From the NCBI GenBank assembly GCA_043424615.1, contig JBHWOX010000033.1, positions 1 through 64,000 of the forward strand: 64,000 nucleotides of DNA, given 5' to 3'. This document shows positions 52,009 to 60,438 of the stretch, piece after piece. Source of the stretch: JAUNQW01 sp043424615 (GTDB lineage Bacteria > Bacillota > Bacilli > Lactobacillales > Carnobacteriaceae_A). Made by a program: the position numbers and the translations under genes. Each line of letters begins with the position of its first letter. Positions within the stretch are counted from its first letter, which is position 1. The notes beneath the pieces were generated by a model. It did not search any database, had not been told where the DNA came from, and was given only the letters and a program-made list of their open reading frames with translations.

Positions 52009-52956
52009 TTGAAAACAAAAATTAAAAAATTATTACTTTCTTCCAGTTTACTTTCTGTCATTTTATTTTTATCTGCCTGTACCCGTTTAGACGATGGTGG
52101 TCATCCGACCGGTTGGTTTTACGAGCTCTTTGTTATTCCAACTCAGGGCTTCATTGATTGGATTGCTGACTTACTAGGAGGCGGTTATGGATGGGCGATC
52201 ATTATCTTTACCATTCTCGTTCGACTCATCATTTTACCCCTCTCCATTAAGCAACAGAAAGCCATGACTAAGCAACAAGCTAAAATGAAATCCGTGGAAC
52301 CCATCACCAAAGAAATTCAAGAAGATATGCAAAACGCTGAGAGCAAAGAAGAACAACTCCTTTATCAGCAAGAATTATCTCAAGTTTATCAAGAAGCAGG
52401 AATTTCTTTGACGGGTGGAATGGGATGCCTCCCTCTTTTGATTCAGCTACCGATTATTTCAATGGTCTTTTCTGCCATTCGATACTCACCTGAAATTGCT
52501 CAAGCTACCTTTATGGGGCAAAGCTTGGGAGAACGCAGTATAATTTTAGCAATCTTAGCAGGGCTGGTCTACTTAATCCAATCCTACTTCATGATTCAGT
52601 CCGTACCTGAAGAACAACAAAGTCAAATGAAAATGACGGCCCTCATGAGCCCGGCTATGATTTTCATTTTCTCTTTATCCAGCCCAGCTGGAATTGCTCT
52701 TTATTGGTTAGTGGGAGGTATTTTTGCGATAGGACAATCCTATTATACTTCCAACCACCTGAAACCGCGTTTAATGGCCGAAGCCAAGGAAGAAGCCGGA
52801 GATATTAATATCAACCGTAAACGCCCAGCGCGTAAAGAGGTCAATGAAAATCAAACTAAAAAGTCAGCCCAGCAAAGCTCTTCTTTAAGCAAATTTGACC
52901 GTAAATCAGGCCGACGCAATGAAGGCTTACAAAACAGAAACCATGAAGAAAAATAA
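52009..52956 (+). CDS. yidC: Membrane protein insertase YidC/Oxa1, lipoprotein type
   Basis: A 315-residue insertase that folds proteins into the membrane. It has a signal peptide with lipobox FLSAC, lipidated Cys24 from the TTG start at 52009, five membrane helices, and the conserved Arg-containing region ILVRLIILPLSIKQQKAM. The cytoplasmic tail is basic (RKRPARKE, RKSGRRNE), as in ribosome-binding YidC2-type proteins. TTG 52009 has AAGGA nine bases upstream; the ATG three codons earlier directly touches that site and is the alternative. It is not beside rnpA here, so probably a second or relocated copy. Confidence 0.93.
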   Translation: MKTKIKKLLLSSSLLSVILFLSACTRLDDGGHPTGWFYELFVIPTQGFIDWIADLLGGGYGWAIIIFTILVRLIILPLSIKQQKAMTKQQAKMKSVEPITKEIQEDMQNAESKEEQLLYQQELSQVYQEAGISLTGGMGCLPLLIQLPIISMVFSAIRYSPEIAQATFMGQSLGERSIILAILAGLVYLIQSYFMIQSVPEEQQSQMKMTALMSPAMIFIFSLSSPAGIALYWLVGGIFAIGQSYYTSNHLKPRLMAEAKEEAGDININRKRPARKEVNENQTKKSAQQSSSLSKFDRKSGRRNEGLQNRNHEEK

Positions 52957-52971
52957 AATGTGAATTCTATG

Positions 52972-53004
52972 ACCCAAATGTCAACAGGCATTTGGGTTTT
53001 TATT
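52972..53004 (+). terminator. Terminator after yidC
   Basis: ACCCAAATG-TCAACAGG-CATTTGGGT followed by TTTTATTTG. Confidence 0.87.
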
Positions 53005-53049
53005 TGCAAAAAAATAGAACACCTAAAAAGAAATAGTTTTCCCTCCACC

Positions 53050-53078
53050 AAAAAAACAGCTCCCTATCTAGGCAGCTG
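53050..53078 (-). terminator. Terminator after the response regulator gene
   Basis: Minus strand CAGCTGCCTA / TAGGGAGCTG (one mismatch) followed by seven T. Confidence 0.75.
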
Positions 53079-53101
53079 CCGGTAAGAAAAAACTATAAAA
53101 G

Positions 53102-53794
53102 TCAGTGTTCAGATAAAAGATAACCCTTCCCCCTGACGGTTTGGATATAGCGATGAGAATCAGTTGGATCTAATTTGTTTCGCAAATAGCGAATATAAAC
53201 ATCCACCACATTGCTATCGTTGGGATGGTCATAGCCCCAAACATTTTCCAACAAATGTTCTCGGCTACAGACCTGCTTAGGATGGGCCATCAGTTGGTAA
53301 AGAAGGTCGTATTCTCTCGGGGTTAAATGAATCCATCGGCCCTTTTGGCGAACATCCTGGCGGTCAGGGTCTAGAATTAAATCATGGTAAAAGAGAGTAG
53401 GATCCGCCTCAGCTGTTCCCCTTTCATAGTTTATCCGACGAAAAAGAGAACGCAGGCGAGCTAATAATTCCTCGATAGCAAAAGGTTTAATCATATAATC
53501 ATCTGCCCCTGCATCCAAAGCTTGAATACATTCTTGGACCGAATCTTTGCTGGTCATCATCACAATGGGGACCATACTATGCTGCCTAATTTGGCGGCAT
53601 AATTGGATTCCATCCATTTCTTCCAACAAGAGAGCTAAAAGTATAACATCCCACTGTTGAGGGGAAGTCGTCGCTAATTTTAATCCTTCACGAGCTCTAT
53701 GGGTCATTGTCACATCATAAGATTGGTCTTGTAATTCCAATCCAACATAACGAGCAAGATCCGTCTCATTTTCAATAAGCAATACTTTTTTCAT
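53102..53794 (-). CDS. OmpR-type response regulator lacking the phosphoacceptor Asp
   Basis: A 230-residue DNA-binding protein: receiver domain (1-115) and winged helix (about 130-228, with HLTPREYDLLYQL and SNVVDVYIRYLRNKLD). In the receiver, the usual ILLDLxLPxMDG reads VILLALLLEEMDG: the phosphorylated Asp is Ala54 (codon GCT, 53635-53633). The acidic pair near the N-terminus is E8-N9 instead of D-D. Thr81 and Lys103 are kept. No histidine kinase gene lies nearby. It is probably a phosphorylation-independent regulator with unknown targets. AAAGGGAATAC precedes the ATG. Confidence 0.92.
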   Translation of the reverse strand: MKKVLLIENETDLARYVGLELQDQSYDVTMTHRAREGLKLATTSPQQWDVILLALLLEEMDGIQLCRQIRQHSMVPIVMMTSKDSVQECIQALDAGADDYMIKPFAIEELLARLRSLFRRINYERGTAEADPTLFYHDLILDPDRQDVRQKGRWIHLTPREYDLLYQLMAHPKQVCSREHLLENVWGYDHPNDSNVVDVYIRYLRNKLDPTDSHRYIQTVRGKGYLLSEH

Positions 53795-53886
53795 GTATTC
53801 CCTTTCAACTGGTCAGTTAAGATAGGCTTGTTATTTAAACTCACTTTAGTGTAAACTAATGGCGAAGATAGAAAGCAGGTGAAAGT

Positions 53887-54006
53887 ATGAGTCATAAACG
53901 GCCAAAAAGAAAAAAAAGATGGTCTCGAATCGCCCTATGGGTACTTTTACTCGTGATGGTATTTTCTGTGCTAGCCTCACTACTCGGAGCCCTTGGGACA
54001 TTTTAA
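53887..54006 (+). CDS. Small single-pass membrane protein, 39 aa
   Basis: A short frame with a ribosome-site-like AGGTGA five bases before ATG 53887. It encodes a strongly basic start (MSHKRPKRKKRWSR) and one hydrophobic helix of about 20 residues, ending at TAA directly before a perfect terminator. Its layout recalls small EpuA-type proteins, but it is shorter and I do not claim homology. Divergent from the response regulator gene. Function unknown. Confidence 0.65.
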   Translation: MSHKRPKRKKRWSRIALWVLLLVMVFSVLASLLGALGTF

Positions 54007-54016
54007 TATCATTTGA

Positions 54017-54058
54017 AAGTATTCCCAGCTTTTTGGCAGTAGGAATACTTTTTATTTT
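54017..54058. terminator. Terminator between the small gene and recN
   Basis: AAGTATTCC...GGAATACTT with a 16-base loop, then TTTATTTTT on the plus strand. Its other side lies at the recN stop, so it may serve both directions. Confidence 0.82.
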
Positions 54059-55740
54059 TGCCGTAATTCCTTAGCAGTTTTTAAAGCGGTAGGACTCATT
54101 TCTTCTCCGGCTAGCATTTGCGCAATTTCTTGAATCTTGTCGTCTTCTTCAAGATAGCGAACAGTGGTGCTTGTCCGCTTATTAGCCGTATTTTTAGCGA
54201 TGTAGAGATGGTGGTCCGCTTGAGCAGCTACTTGAGGCAAGTGGGTGATACAGAGAACCTGTTGTTGCTTGGAAATCGAATAAATCTTATGGGCAATAGC
54301 AGAAGCCACACGCCCACTCACCCCGGTATCCACTTCATCTAAAATGTTGGTTTCAACCTTTTGCTTTTCTGCAAAAAGAGTCTTAATGGCAAGCATCAAG
54401 CGAGAAAGTTCTCCACCCGAGGCGACAGCTTCAAGTGCTTTCAAGGGTTCTCCCGGATTAGTGGCGACATAAAAAGAAAGCTGGTCCAGACCATGAGCGT
54501 GCAAATCTTCTTTTCCATAATCGTCTAAGTCCTTAGCAAAGACCACCTTAAAACGAGCTTTCTCCATATATAAGTCAGCTAATTCGCGGTGAATTTTTTC
54601 TTCTAAGCGCTGAGCTAATTGTCGACGTTGGTGGGACAAGTTCCGACCCAAGACCAACAGTTCTTCTTCCATTGCTTTTAATTCATCAGTCCATTGGTCT
54701 AAGCTTTCTTCACTCGTGCTTAACTCTTTGAATTCTTGTTTGGCCTGTTGGTGGTAGCGGATGATATCATCTAAAGTTGGTCCATACTTTTTCTTGAGTT
54801 GCTGTATAAGGTTTAAACGCTCTTCCATCTGGTTCAAAGCGTCTTCATCATATTCTAAATGATCCAAAGCCGATGACAAATCCGCTTGAATATCCTGCAA
54901 TTGATAATAGGCCCCGTTCAAGCTTTCAGAGATTTTAGCGTAGTCTTCCCCCCATTGTTCGATAGAAGACACTTCCTCCAGTGCCTGACCAATTAAATCC
55001 ACAGAAGAAAATTGTTCATCCCCTGCTAAATAGCGATAGGCTTGTTGGAGAGCCTGTTGAATTTTTTGAAAGTTCATCAACTGGTCTCGTTCTTTTTCGA
55101 GGGTCACATCTTCCCCCGCTTGCAGCTGGGCAGCATCCAATTCTTCCAATTGAAATTCCAGCATATCTAATTTTTGATTGAGATCTTGCTGGTTAGCTAG
55201 AAGTTCTTGCACGCGTTTCTTCTTAGTCTGATAAATAACATACCGTTCTTCATATTGAGCTTGGGTTTTCAGAAATTCTTCATCAGCAAAGCTATCTAAT
55301 AACTTCATATGTTGGTCCGCATTGAGTAAGGATTGTTGGTTATTTTGACCTGAGATATCCACTAAATAGCTTCCTACTTCCTTTAATAAGCTAATCGTGG
55401 CCATCGTCCCATTAATCCGACTGACTTGACGACCATTCGCATAAATATCTCTTTGGATTAAGAGCTGGTCTTCACCCATCTCCATCCCCTGCTCTTGTAG
55501 GATAGACCGGATCTCTTCTTTATTGTCATCGACAGTGAAGAGCCCTTGTAATTGACATTTTTCCTCCTCGTGGCGAACAAATTGAGCCGATCCTCGGCCA
55601 CCCGTTAGCAAATGAACGACATCAATAATAATGGACTTCCCCGCCCCTGTTTCACCTGTTAATACAGTCATCCCATCTTCAAAATGAATGTCAAGCTGTT
55701 GAATCACTGCAAAATTCTTAATCATTAATTCCTGCAGCAT
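54052..55740 (-). CDS. recN: DNA repair protein RecN
   Basis: A 562-residue SMC-like ATPase for double-strand break repair: Walker A GETGAGKSIIIDV (about residue 30), a central coiled coil (about 150-370), signature ASGGELSRLMLAIK (about 450) and Walker B ILDEVDTGVSG. The start MLQELMIKNFAVI aligns with the usual MLxELxIKNFAxI, so I keep ATG 55740. It follows argR by 22 bases, as in many Firmicutes. Confidence 0.97.
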   Translation of the reverse strand: MLQELMIKNFAVIQQLDIHFEDGMTVLTGETGAGKSIIIDVVHLLTGGRGSAQFVRHEEEKCQLQGLFTVDDNKEEIRSILQEQGMEMGEDQLLIQRDIYANGRQVSRINGTMATISLLKEVGSYLVDISGQNNQQSLLNADQHMKLLDSFADEEFLKTQAQYEERYVIYQTKKKRVQELLANQQDLNQKLDMLEFQLEELDAAQLQAGEDVTLEKERDQLMNFQKIQQALQQAYRYLAGDEQFSSVDLIGQALEEVSSIEQWGEDYAKISESLNGAYYQLQDIQADLSSALDHLEYDEDALNQMEERLNLIQQLKKKYGPTLDDIIRYHQQAKQEFKELSTSEESLDQWTDELKAMEEELLVLGRNLSHQRRQLAQRLEEKIHRELADLYMEKARFKVVFAKDLDDYGKEDLHAHGLDQLSFYVATNPGEPLKALEAVASGGELSRLMLAIKTLFAEKQKVETNILDEVDTGVSGRVASAIAHKIYSISKQQQVLCITHLPQVAAQADHHLYIAKNTANKRTSTTVRYLEEDDKIQEIAQMLAGEEMSPTALKTAKELRQK

Positions 55741-55762
55741 AGTCCACCACTTTCTTTGTTCC

Positions 55763-56212
55763 CTAGATGTAACGCAACAATTGATTTCTTAAATTTTCAG
55801 CTTTTTCTTCATCCCGGCAAATAATTAAAATATTATCATCATTGGTAATCACAGCAAAAATTTCCTCGAACTCATCAGACTGTAAAACTTCAGACAAGGC
55901 CTCCCCACTACCGGGGATGGTTCGAATTAAAATCATATCGCCCTGAGAGTCAATGGAAACAAAAGAATGGTCCAATAAACTCTCGAGTTGATGGATAACA
56001 CTCTTATTGGATTCATCCGGCATACTATAGCGATAACCCCCATTATCTAAGGGGATTTTAACTAGGGCCATTTCTTTAATGTCACGAGAAATCGTAGCTT
56101 GGGTGATATCCAAGCCCTCTTCTTCTAAAGCATCCACTAAATCCTCTTGGCGATGGATGATGTTATTTTCAACAATTCTTTTTATTAAGTCATGTCTCTC
56201 TTTTTTATTCAC
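55763..56212 (-). CDS. argR: Arginine repressor ArgR
   Basis: A 149-residue regulator: N-terminal winged helix with ITQATISRDIKEM (about residue 37-49) and a C-terminal oligomerisation/arginine-binding domain ending AVITNDDNILIICRDE, with the Asp pair that binds arginine. In this conserved position (tlyA-argR-recN) it may be the AhrC-type copy. No arginine gene is in the window. Confidence 0.95.
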   Translation of the reverse strand: MNKKERHDLIKRIVENNIIHRQEDLVDALEEEGLDITQATISRDIKEMALVKIPLDNGGYRYSMPDESNKSVIHQLESLLDHSFVSIDSQGDMILIRTIPGSGEALSEVLQSDEFEEIFAVITNDDNILIICRDEEKAENLRNQLLRYI

Positions 56213-56253
56213 TTATCTCACCAAATTTCATCAATTTTTTTTAGGGACTCTTT

Positions 56254-57051
56254 TTATTGCTCCAAAAGAGTCCAATCCGTTTGAAAAGAATGATCGCTTT
56301 CTTGCTTAGGATCAAAACGGAGGTAAATCAAAAATTCACGATTCCCGCTATGACCTCTAATTGGAGAAGAAGTTAGACCTTGAATCACATAATCTTTTTT
56401 TACTTCAGCTATTATTTTTTCAATCACATAGCGGTGGACAGCCGGATCAGTGACCACCCCATGCTCACCGACATCTTCTTTTTCAGCTTCAAATTGTGGC
56501 TTAATCAAAGCAACAACCTCCCCATGCTCTTGTATGACCCTAGAAAGAGCTGGAAAAATAAGGGTTAAAGATATGAAAGACACATCAATACAAGCAAACT
56601 CAATTTCCCCCTGCTGAAAATCTTCAGCTTCAGCATAACGGAAATTGGTTTGCTCCATCACGATGACTCGCTCATCTTGACGTAAGCTCCAGTCCAATTG
56701 ATTAGTTCCTACATCTAAAGCATATACTTTTTCAGCCCCTCTTTGTAAGAGGAGGTCGGTGAAGCCTCCTGTGGAAGCACCAACATCAAGGGCAATTTTC
56801 CCACTCACATCAATGTCAAAATCTTGTAGGGCTTTTTCTAATTTATAAGCTCCCCGGCCGACATATTTTTTCTTTTGACCTTTAATATACAAGTCTTCAG
56901 TAAGGGAAATTTGCTGGCCGGCTGTCAAAATTTTTTCTTCTTTGCTAGTAAATACTTTGCCGGCCATAATTAAAGCTTGAGCTTTACTTAAATCATCAAC
57001 TAAATCCTGCTCCAACAGGGCTTGGTCGGCTCGAATTTTTTTCTTAGCCAT
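56254..57051 (-). CDS. tlyA: TlyA family rRNA (cytidine-2'-O)-methyltransferase
   Basis: A 265-residue protein: N-terminal S4 RNA-binding domain (RADQALLEQDLVDDLSKAQA) and a FtsJ-type methyltransferase with the SAM loop ALDVGASTGGFTDLLLQRGA at about residue 88 and IKPQFEAEKEDVGEHGVV. It methylates cytidines in 16S/23S rRNA in relatives. Its ATG overlaps the ispA stop (TAATG). Confidence 0.95.
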   Translation of the reverse strand: MAKKKIRADQALLEQDLVDDLSKAQALIMAGKVFTSKEEKILTAGQQISLTEDLYIKGQKKKYVGRGAYKLEKALQDFDIDVSGKIALDVGASTGGFTDLLLQRGAEKVYALDVGTNQLDWSLRQDERVIVMEQTNFRYAEAEDFQQGEIEFACIDVSFISLTLIFPALSRVIQEHGEVVALIKPQFEAEKEDVGEHGVVTDPAVHRYVIEKIIAEVKKDYVIQGLTSSPIRGHSGNREFLIYLRFDPKQESDHSFQTDWTLLEQ

Positions 57052-57941
57052 TAGGCTTCTTCCAATCTTAAGCTTTCAATGAAATCAGAAATAATTCCTT
57101 CATTAAATTGGGCCTGATCTTGCTGGCTGACTTCTTTCAAACCATTTTGGGCTGCGTCTAATTCTTTGTTTAAAGCATCATAAGAAGCACTTAATCCAAT
57201 TAAGGAAGGATAGGTGGACTTGTCTAATTTTTCATCTTGACCTGGATTTTTACCTAAACTCTCAACATCTCCAACCACGTCTAAAATATCATCGCGGATT
57301 TGAAAAGCCAGCCCCACATGTTGGGCGACCTGGTCTAAAATGTCAATCACTTTTTGATTTTTTTTGGCACAAATGGCTCCAGCGTAAAATGAAAAACGAA
57401 TCAAAGCCCCAGTTTTTCGTTCGTGAATACTTTCTAAGACGGGAAGGGAAACTTTTTGATGTTCGGATTGAATGTCTTTTAATTGCCCTCCAATCATGCC
57501 CTTAGTTCCAGCGAAATTGGATAGGGCGGTGATTAATTGGACTTTCTGCTCAGCATTCAGGTCTTTGGACTGGCTCACAAGCCCAAAAGCATGGGTCAAT
57601 AAAGCGTCCCCAGCTAAAATAGCGGTGGCTTCGCCATAAACTTTATGATTCGTTGGCTGTCCTCTACGCAAGTCATCATCATCAATGGCCGGTAAGTCAT
57701 CATGAATCAAAGAGTAAGTGTGTATCCATTCAATAGCTGCCGCCACATCATAAGCGAATTGGGGATTTTGACCGAAAGACTGGACTAAAGCTAAAATGAA
57801 AAGCGGACGAATCCGTTTTCCGCCTGATTGAATGGAATAAAGCATGGCCTCTTCTACGTCATTTTCAGTGGGGTGTAAAAGAGAAACCATATAATTATTA
57901 AAGGGCTGTAATTGTTCAGCCATGAATTCTTCAAAAGTCAT
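57051..57941 (-). CDS. ispA: Polyprenyl (farnesyl) diphosphate synthase
   Basis: A 296-residue prenyltransferase joining IPP to allylic diphosphates. First Asp-rich motif DDLPAIDDDDLRRG (about residue 81) and second FQIRDDILD (about 221). The two extra residues inside the first motif are the type II FPP synthase pattern. AGGAGG precedes the ATG. Between xseB and tlyA. Confidence 0.96.
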   Translation of the reverse strand: MTFEEFMAEQLQPFNNYMVSLLHPTENDVEEAMLYSIQSGGKRIRPLFILALVQSFGQNPQFAYDVAAAIEWIHTYSLIHDDLPAIDDDDLRRGQPTNHKVYGEATAILAGDALLTHAFGLVSQSKDLNAEQKVQLITALSNFAGTKGMIGGQLKDIQSEHQKVSLPVLESIHERKTGALIRFSFYAGAICAKKNQKVIDILDQVAQHVGLAFQIRDDILDVVGDVESLGKNPGQDEKLDKSTYPSLIGLSASYDALNKELDAAQNGLKEVSQQDQAQFNEGIISDFIESLRLEEA

Positions 57942-57950
57942 GACTTCCTC

Positions 57951-58202
57951 CTATTCTTCTGGCTTAACCGTATCGACTTCTAACACTTCTTCTTGGCCAC
58001 TTTCGTTAACCACTTTAGCTACTGTTTTTTCAGCTTCCTCCAATTTCTGCTGGCATATTTTTGATAATTCAATCCCTTTTTGGTATTGATTTAAAGCTTT
58101 TTCTAAAGGAACATCATTTTCTTCCAGTTGTTTAACAATGGCTTCCAATTGATTGAGGGCTTCTTCGAACGACAAGTCTTCAAATGGGGCATCAGTCATC
58201 AT
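57951..58202 (-). CDS. xseB: Exodeoxyribonuclease VII small subunit
   Basis: An 83-residue helical subunit: LSFEEALNQLEAIVKQLEEN...PLEKALNQYQKGIELSKICQQKLEEAE is the XseB pattern (read as EALNQLEAIVKQLE and QYQKGIELSKICQQKL). Its ATG overlaps the xseA stop (ATGA). Confidence 0.95.
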   Translation of the reverse strand: MMTDAPFEDLSFEEALNQLEAIVKQLEENDVPLEKALNQYQKGIELSKICQQKLEEAEKTVAKVVNESGQEEVLEVDTVKPEE

Positions 58203-59545
58203 TCATCATCCTTTTTCTTTATGTCTTCAACACGTGCTTTGATCTGGCCATCCACCAAATGAATGTCCAAGAGGTCCTGCTTTTGAACTTGGTCAATTGA
58301 TTTGATAATTCTCCCCTGACTGCTGGTCACACTATAGCCACGTGCGAGCGTGCGCAGAGGCGATAAAAGGTCAAGAGCTTGGATTGACTGGCTAGCTTTT
58401 TGCTTATCTTGATCAATAAGAAGTTGGATCGTCTGATGAAGTTTTCGATCTAGATCAAACTTATTTTCAGCAGCTGTTTTAAGCTTTTCTGCCAGCGAAA
58501 TATGGTTCATTCGCCAGTCCAAGTGCTTAAATTCATGCTTCAAGCCATTAACAAAATGAGTCATTTGACTATTTAAGTCACGTTCAGCTAAATCTAAGCG
58601 CTGAGCATTTTGTTCATATAAACGTTGAGGTTGGCTAAGGACATAGGATCCGACTAGGAGCTCCAAGCGTTTTTTTACTTGCTGGTATTTATTTTGAAAA
58701 GCCAAATTTAAACGTTGGCGGTCCAAATGAACCCTCTCCACCACTTCTTCTAAAACAGGTGTGGCTACAACAGCTGCTTCAGTGGGGGTAGAGGCTCGGT
58801 AATCTGAAACCAAGTCCGTTAAGGAAGTATCAGTTTCATGGCCGATCGATGAGATCACAGGCGTTTGACAGGCCGAAACCGCTCTGACTACGGCTTCTTC
58901 ATTAAAAGCGAAAAGATCTTCAAAGGATCCTCCCCCTCGACCTAAGATAATGGTGTCAAAGTCTCCACGCTGGTCAGCTAGGGTTATATTTTTAACAATG
59001 GAAGTTGCTGCGAACTCCCCTTGAACGACCGTGGGATAAAGAACGAGTTGAACAATGGGAAAGCGCTTCTTCACATTTAAGATAATATCGTGGATAACCG
59101 CTCCAGATGAGGAGGTCACGACAGCTATACGCTTAGGAAAGGCGGGAATTGGCTTTCTTTCAAAATCGAACAAGCCTTCAGTTTGCAGCTTTTCTTTGGT
59201 TTGTTCTAATAATTTATAGAGTTGACCAATCCCGTCAGGTTCCATATGCTGGATGACCATTTGATATTTACCATGGGGTTGGTAAAGTTGAACCCGACCA
59301 ATGACCAAAACTTTATCCCCATGCTTGGGTTTAAACTTCACTTTTTTAAAATCCGATTGAAACATCACCACCGGAATTTGAGCTTGGTCGTCTTTCAAGG
59401 TGAAATATTGGTGGCGGTTGGGATTATTTCGGTCAAAATTCGTAATCTCTCCTGTTAAATAAACGGTTTGTAGGTAGGGATCTCGCTCAAACTTATAGCT
59501 CAAATAACGGGTCAGTTGGCTCACCGTTAAATATTTTTGTGACAC
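58199..59545 (-). CDS. xseA: Exodeoxyribonuclease VII large subunit
   Basis: About 448 residues: N-terminal OB fold (LTVSQLTRYLSYKFERDPYL, VYLTGEITNF), the catalytic core with VVTSSSGAVIHDI, ILGRGGGSFEDLFAFNEE and SSIGHETDTSLTDLVSD, then a long coiled coil for small subunits. I chose the GTG at 59545 (VSQKYLTVSQL), which has AAAGGAGG; the longer frame overlaps nusB without a ribosome site. Confidence 0.96.
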   Translation of the reverse strand: MSQKYLTVSQLTRYLSYKFERDPYLQTVYLTGEITNFDRNNPNRHQYFTLKDDQAQIPVVMFQSDFKKVKFKPKHGDKVLVIGRVQLYQPHGKYQMVIQHMEPDGIGQLYKLLEQTKEKLQTEGLFDFERKPIPAFPKRIAVVTSSSGAVIHDIILNVKKRFPIVQLVLYPTVVQGEFAATSIVKNITLADQRGDFDTIILGRGGGSFEDLFAFNEEAVVRAVSACQTPVISSIGHETDTSLTDLVSDYRASTPTEAAVVATPVLEEVVERVHLDRQRLNLAFQNKYQQVKKRLELLVGSYVLSQPQRLYEQNAQRLDLAERDLNSQMTHFVNGLKHEFKHLDWRMNHISLAEKLKTAAENKFDLDRKLHQTIQLLIDQDKQKASQSIQALDLLSPLRTLARGYSVTSSQGRIIKSIDQVQKQDLLDIHLVDGQIKARVEDIKKKDDE

Positions 59546-59579
59546 CTTATCCTCCTTTCCGCACGAAAAGAAGAGATCG

Positions 59580-60008
59580 TTATCGAATCCCTTCTTTTTG
59601 ACTGTCTTTAGCAATAGAGTCTAATACGGCATTAATCAGTTTTGATGACTGGTCGTTTGAGAACGTTTTTGCGATTTCAATCATTTCATCAATCGTCACT
59701 TGGCTAGGAACATCATCATTAAATAAGAGTTCATAGGCACCTAAACGAAGAATTAAAGCATCCACCTTATCCATTCGATCCACAGTCCAATGGTCTAAAT
59801 GGCTATTTAAAGTTTGATCCAATTCGACTTGGTGGTCACACACCCCTTCAAGCAAATCCACTAGATAGGCTGGGGGCTGAGTCTCTTTCTCTAACTCTTC
59901 TAATTCAAGTATTTGCTGGTAAGCCTGGCTCACTGTCCAATCATGAAATTCCATAAGATATAAAGTTTGGAAGGCTTTTACTCTAATCTCTCTTCGTGTT
60001 AAAGCCAT
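59580..60008 (-). CDS. nusB: Transcription antitermination factor NusB
   Basis: A 142-residue all-helical RNA-binding protein for rRNA antitermination. It has RREIRVKAFQTLYLMEFHD at the start and RLGAYELLFNDDVPSQVTIDEMIEIAKTF with SSKLINAVLDSIAKD at the end. The start lies two bases after the Asp23-family stop. Position asp23-nusB-xseAB is conserved in Firmicutes. Confidence 0.95.
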   Translation of the reverse strand: MALTRREIRVKAFQTLYLMEFHDWTVSQAYQQILELEELEKETQPPAYLVDLLEGVCDHQVELDQTLNSHLDHWTVDRMDKVDALILRLGAYELLFNDDVPSQVTIDEMIEIAKTFSNDQSSKLINAVLDSIAKDSQKEGIR

Positions 60009-60010
60009 GG

Positions 60011-60421
60011 TTATACACTTGCTTTGGTAAATTCATGGTCAGTGGCTGCTAATTCACTAGCCGGAATTAAATCGACAATATGAACATTAATTTCTGCTAA
60101 TTCAATATCAGTCATAAATAAAACTTGAGTTTTAATATTTTCTTGAATATCAGCGACCACTTGGGGGACATTGATACCGAATTGTAGGTAGCAATACACA
60201 TCAATAGCTAATTGGCCATATTCTGTGGTCGATAGGCTAATTCCTTTTTTGTAGTTTTTTCGTCCGAAAAAGTCTGAAACATCAGAGCTGAATCCGCCAT
60301 GCATGCTTTCAACTCCCTCAATTTCATTGGCAGCAATACCAGCTATAATTTCTAAACTTTCTTGAGAAATCTCAATACGTCCTAAGTGAGTTTGATTTTC
60401 ATTGGTCTTTTGTTTTTCCAT
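60011..60421 (-). CDS. Asp23/Gls24 family envelope stress protein (YqhY-like)
   Basis: About 136 residues. The Asp23 pattern IEISQESLEIIAGIAANEIEGVESMHGG is at 15-42 and VYCYLQFGINVPQVVADIQENIKTQV follows (given in parts). The YqhY member, always near nusB, is linked to fatty-acid synthesis control in B. subtilis. I start at ATG 60421 with AAGGAGA; the longer frame runs back into the peptidase gene. Confidence 0.93.
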   Translation of the reverse strand: MEKQKTNENQTHLGRIEISQESLEIIAGIAANEIEGVESMHGGFSSDVSDFFGRKNYKKGISLSTTEYGQLAIDVYCYLQFGINVPQVVADIQENIKTQVLFMTDIELAEINVHIVDLIPASELAATDHEFTKASV

Positions 60422-60438
60422 TTTTAATCTTCTCCTTT

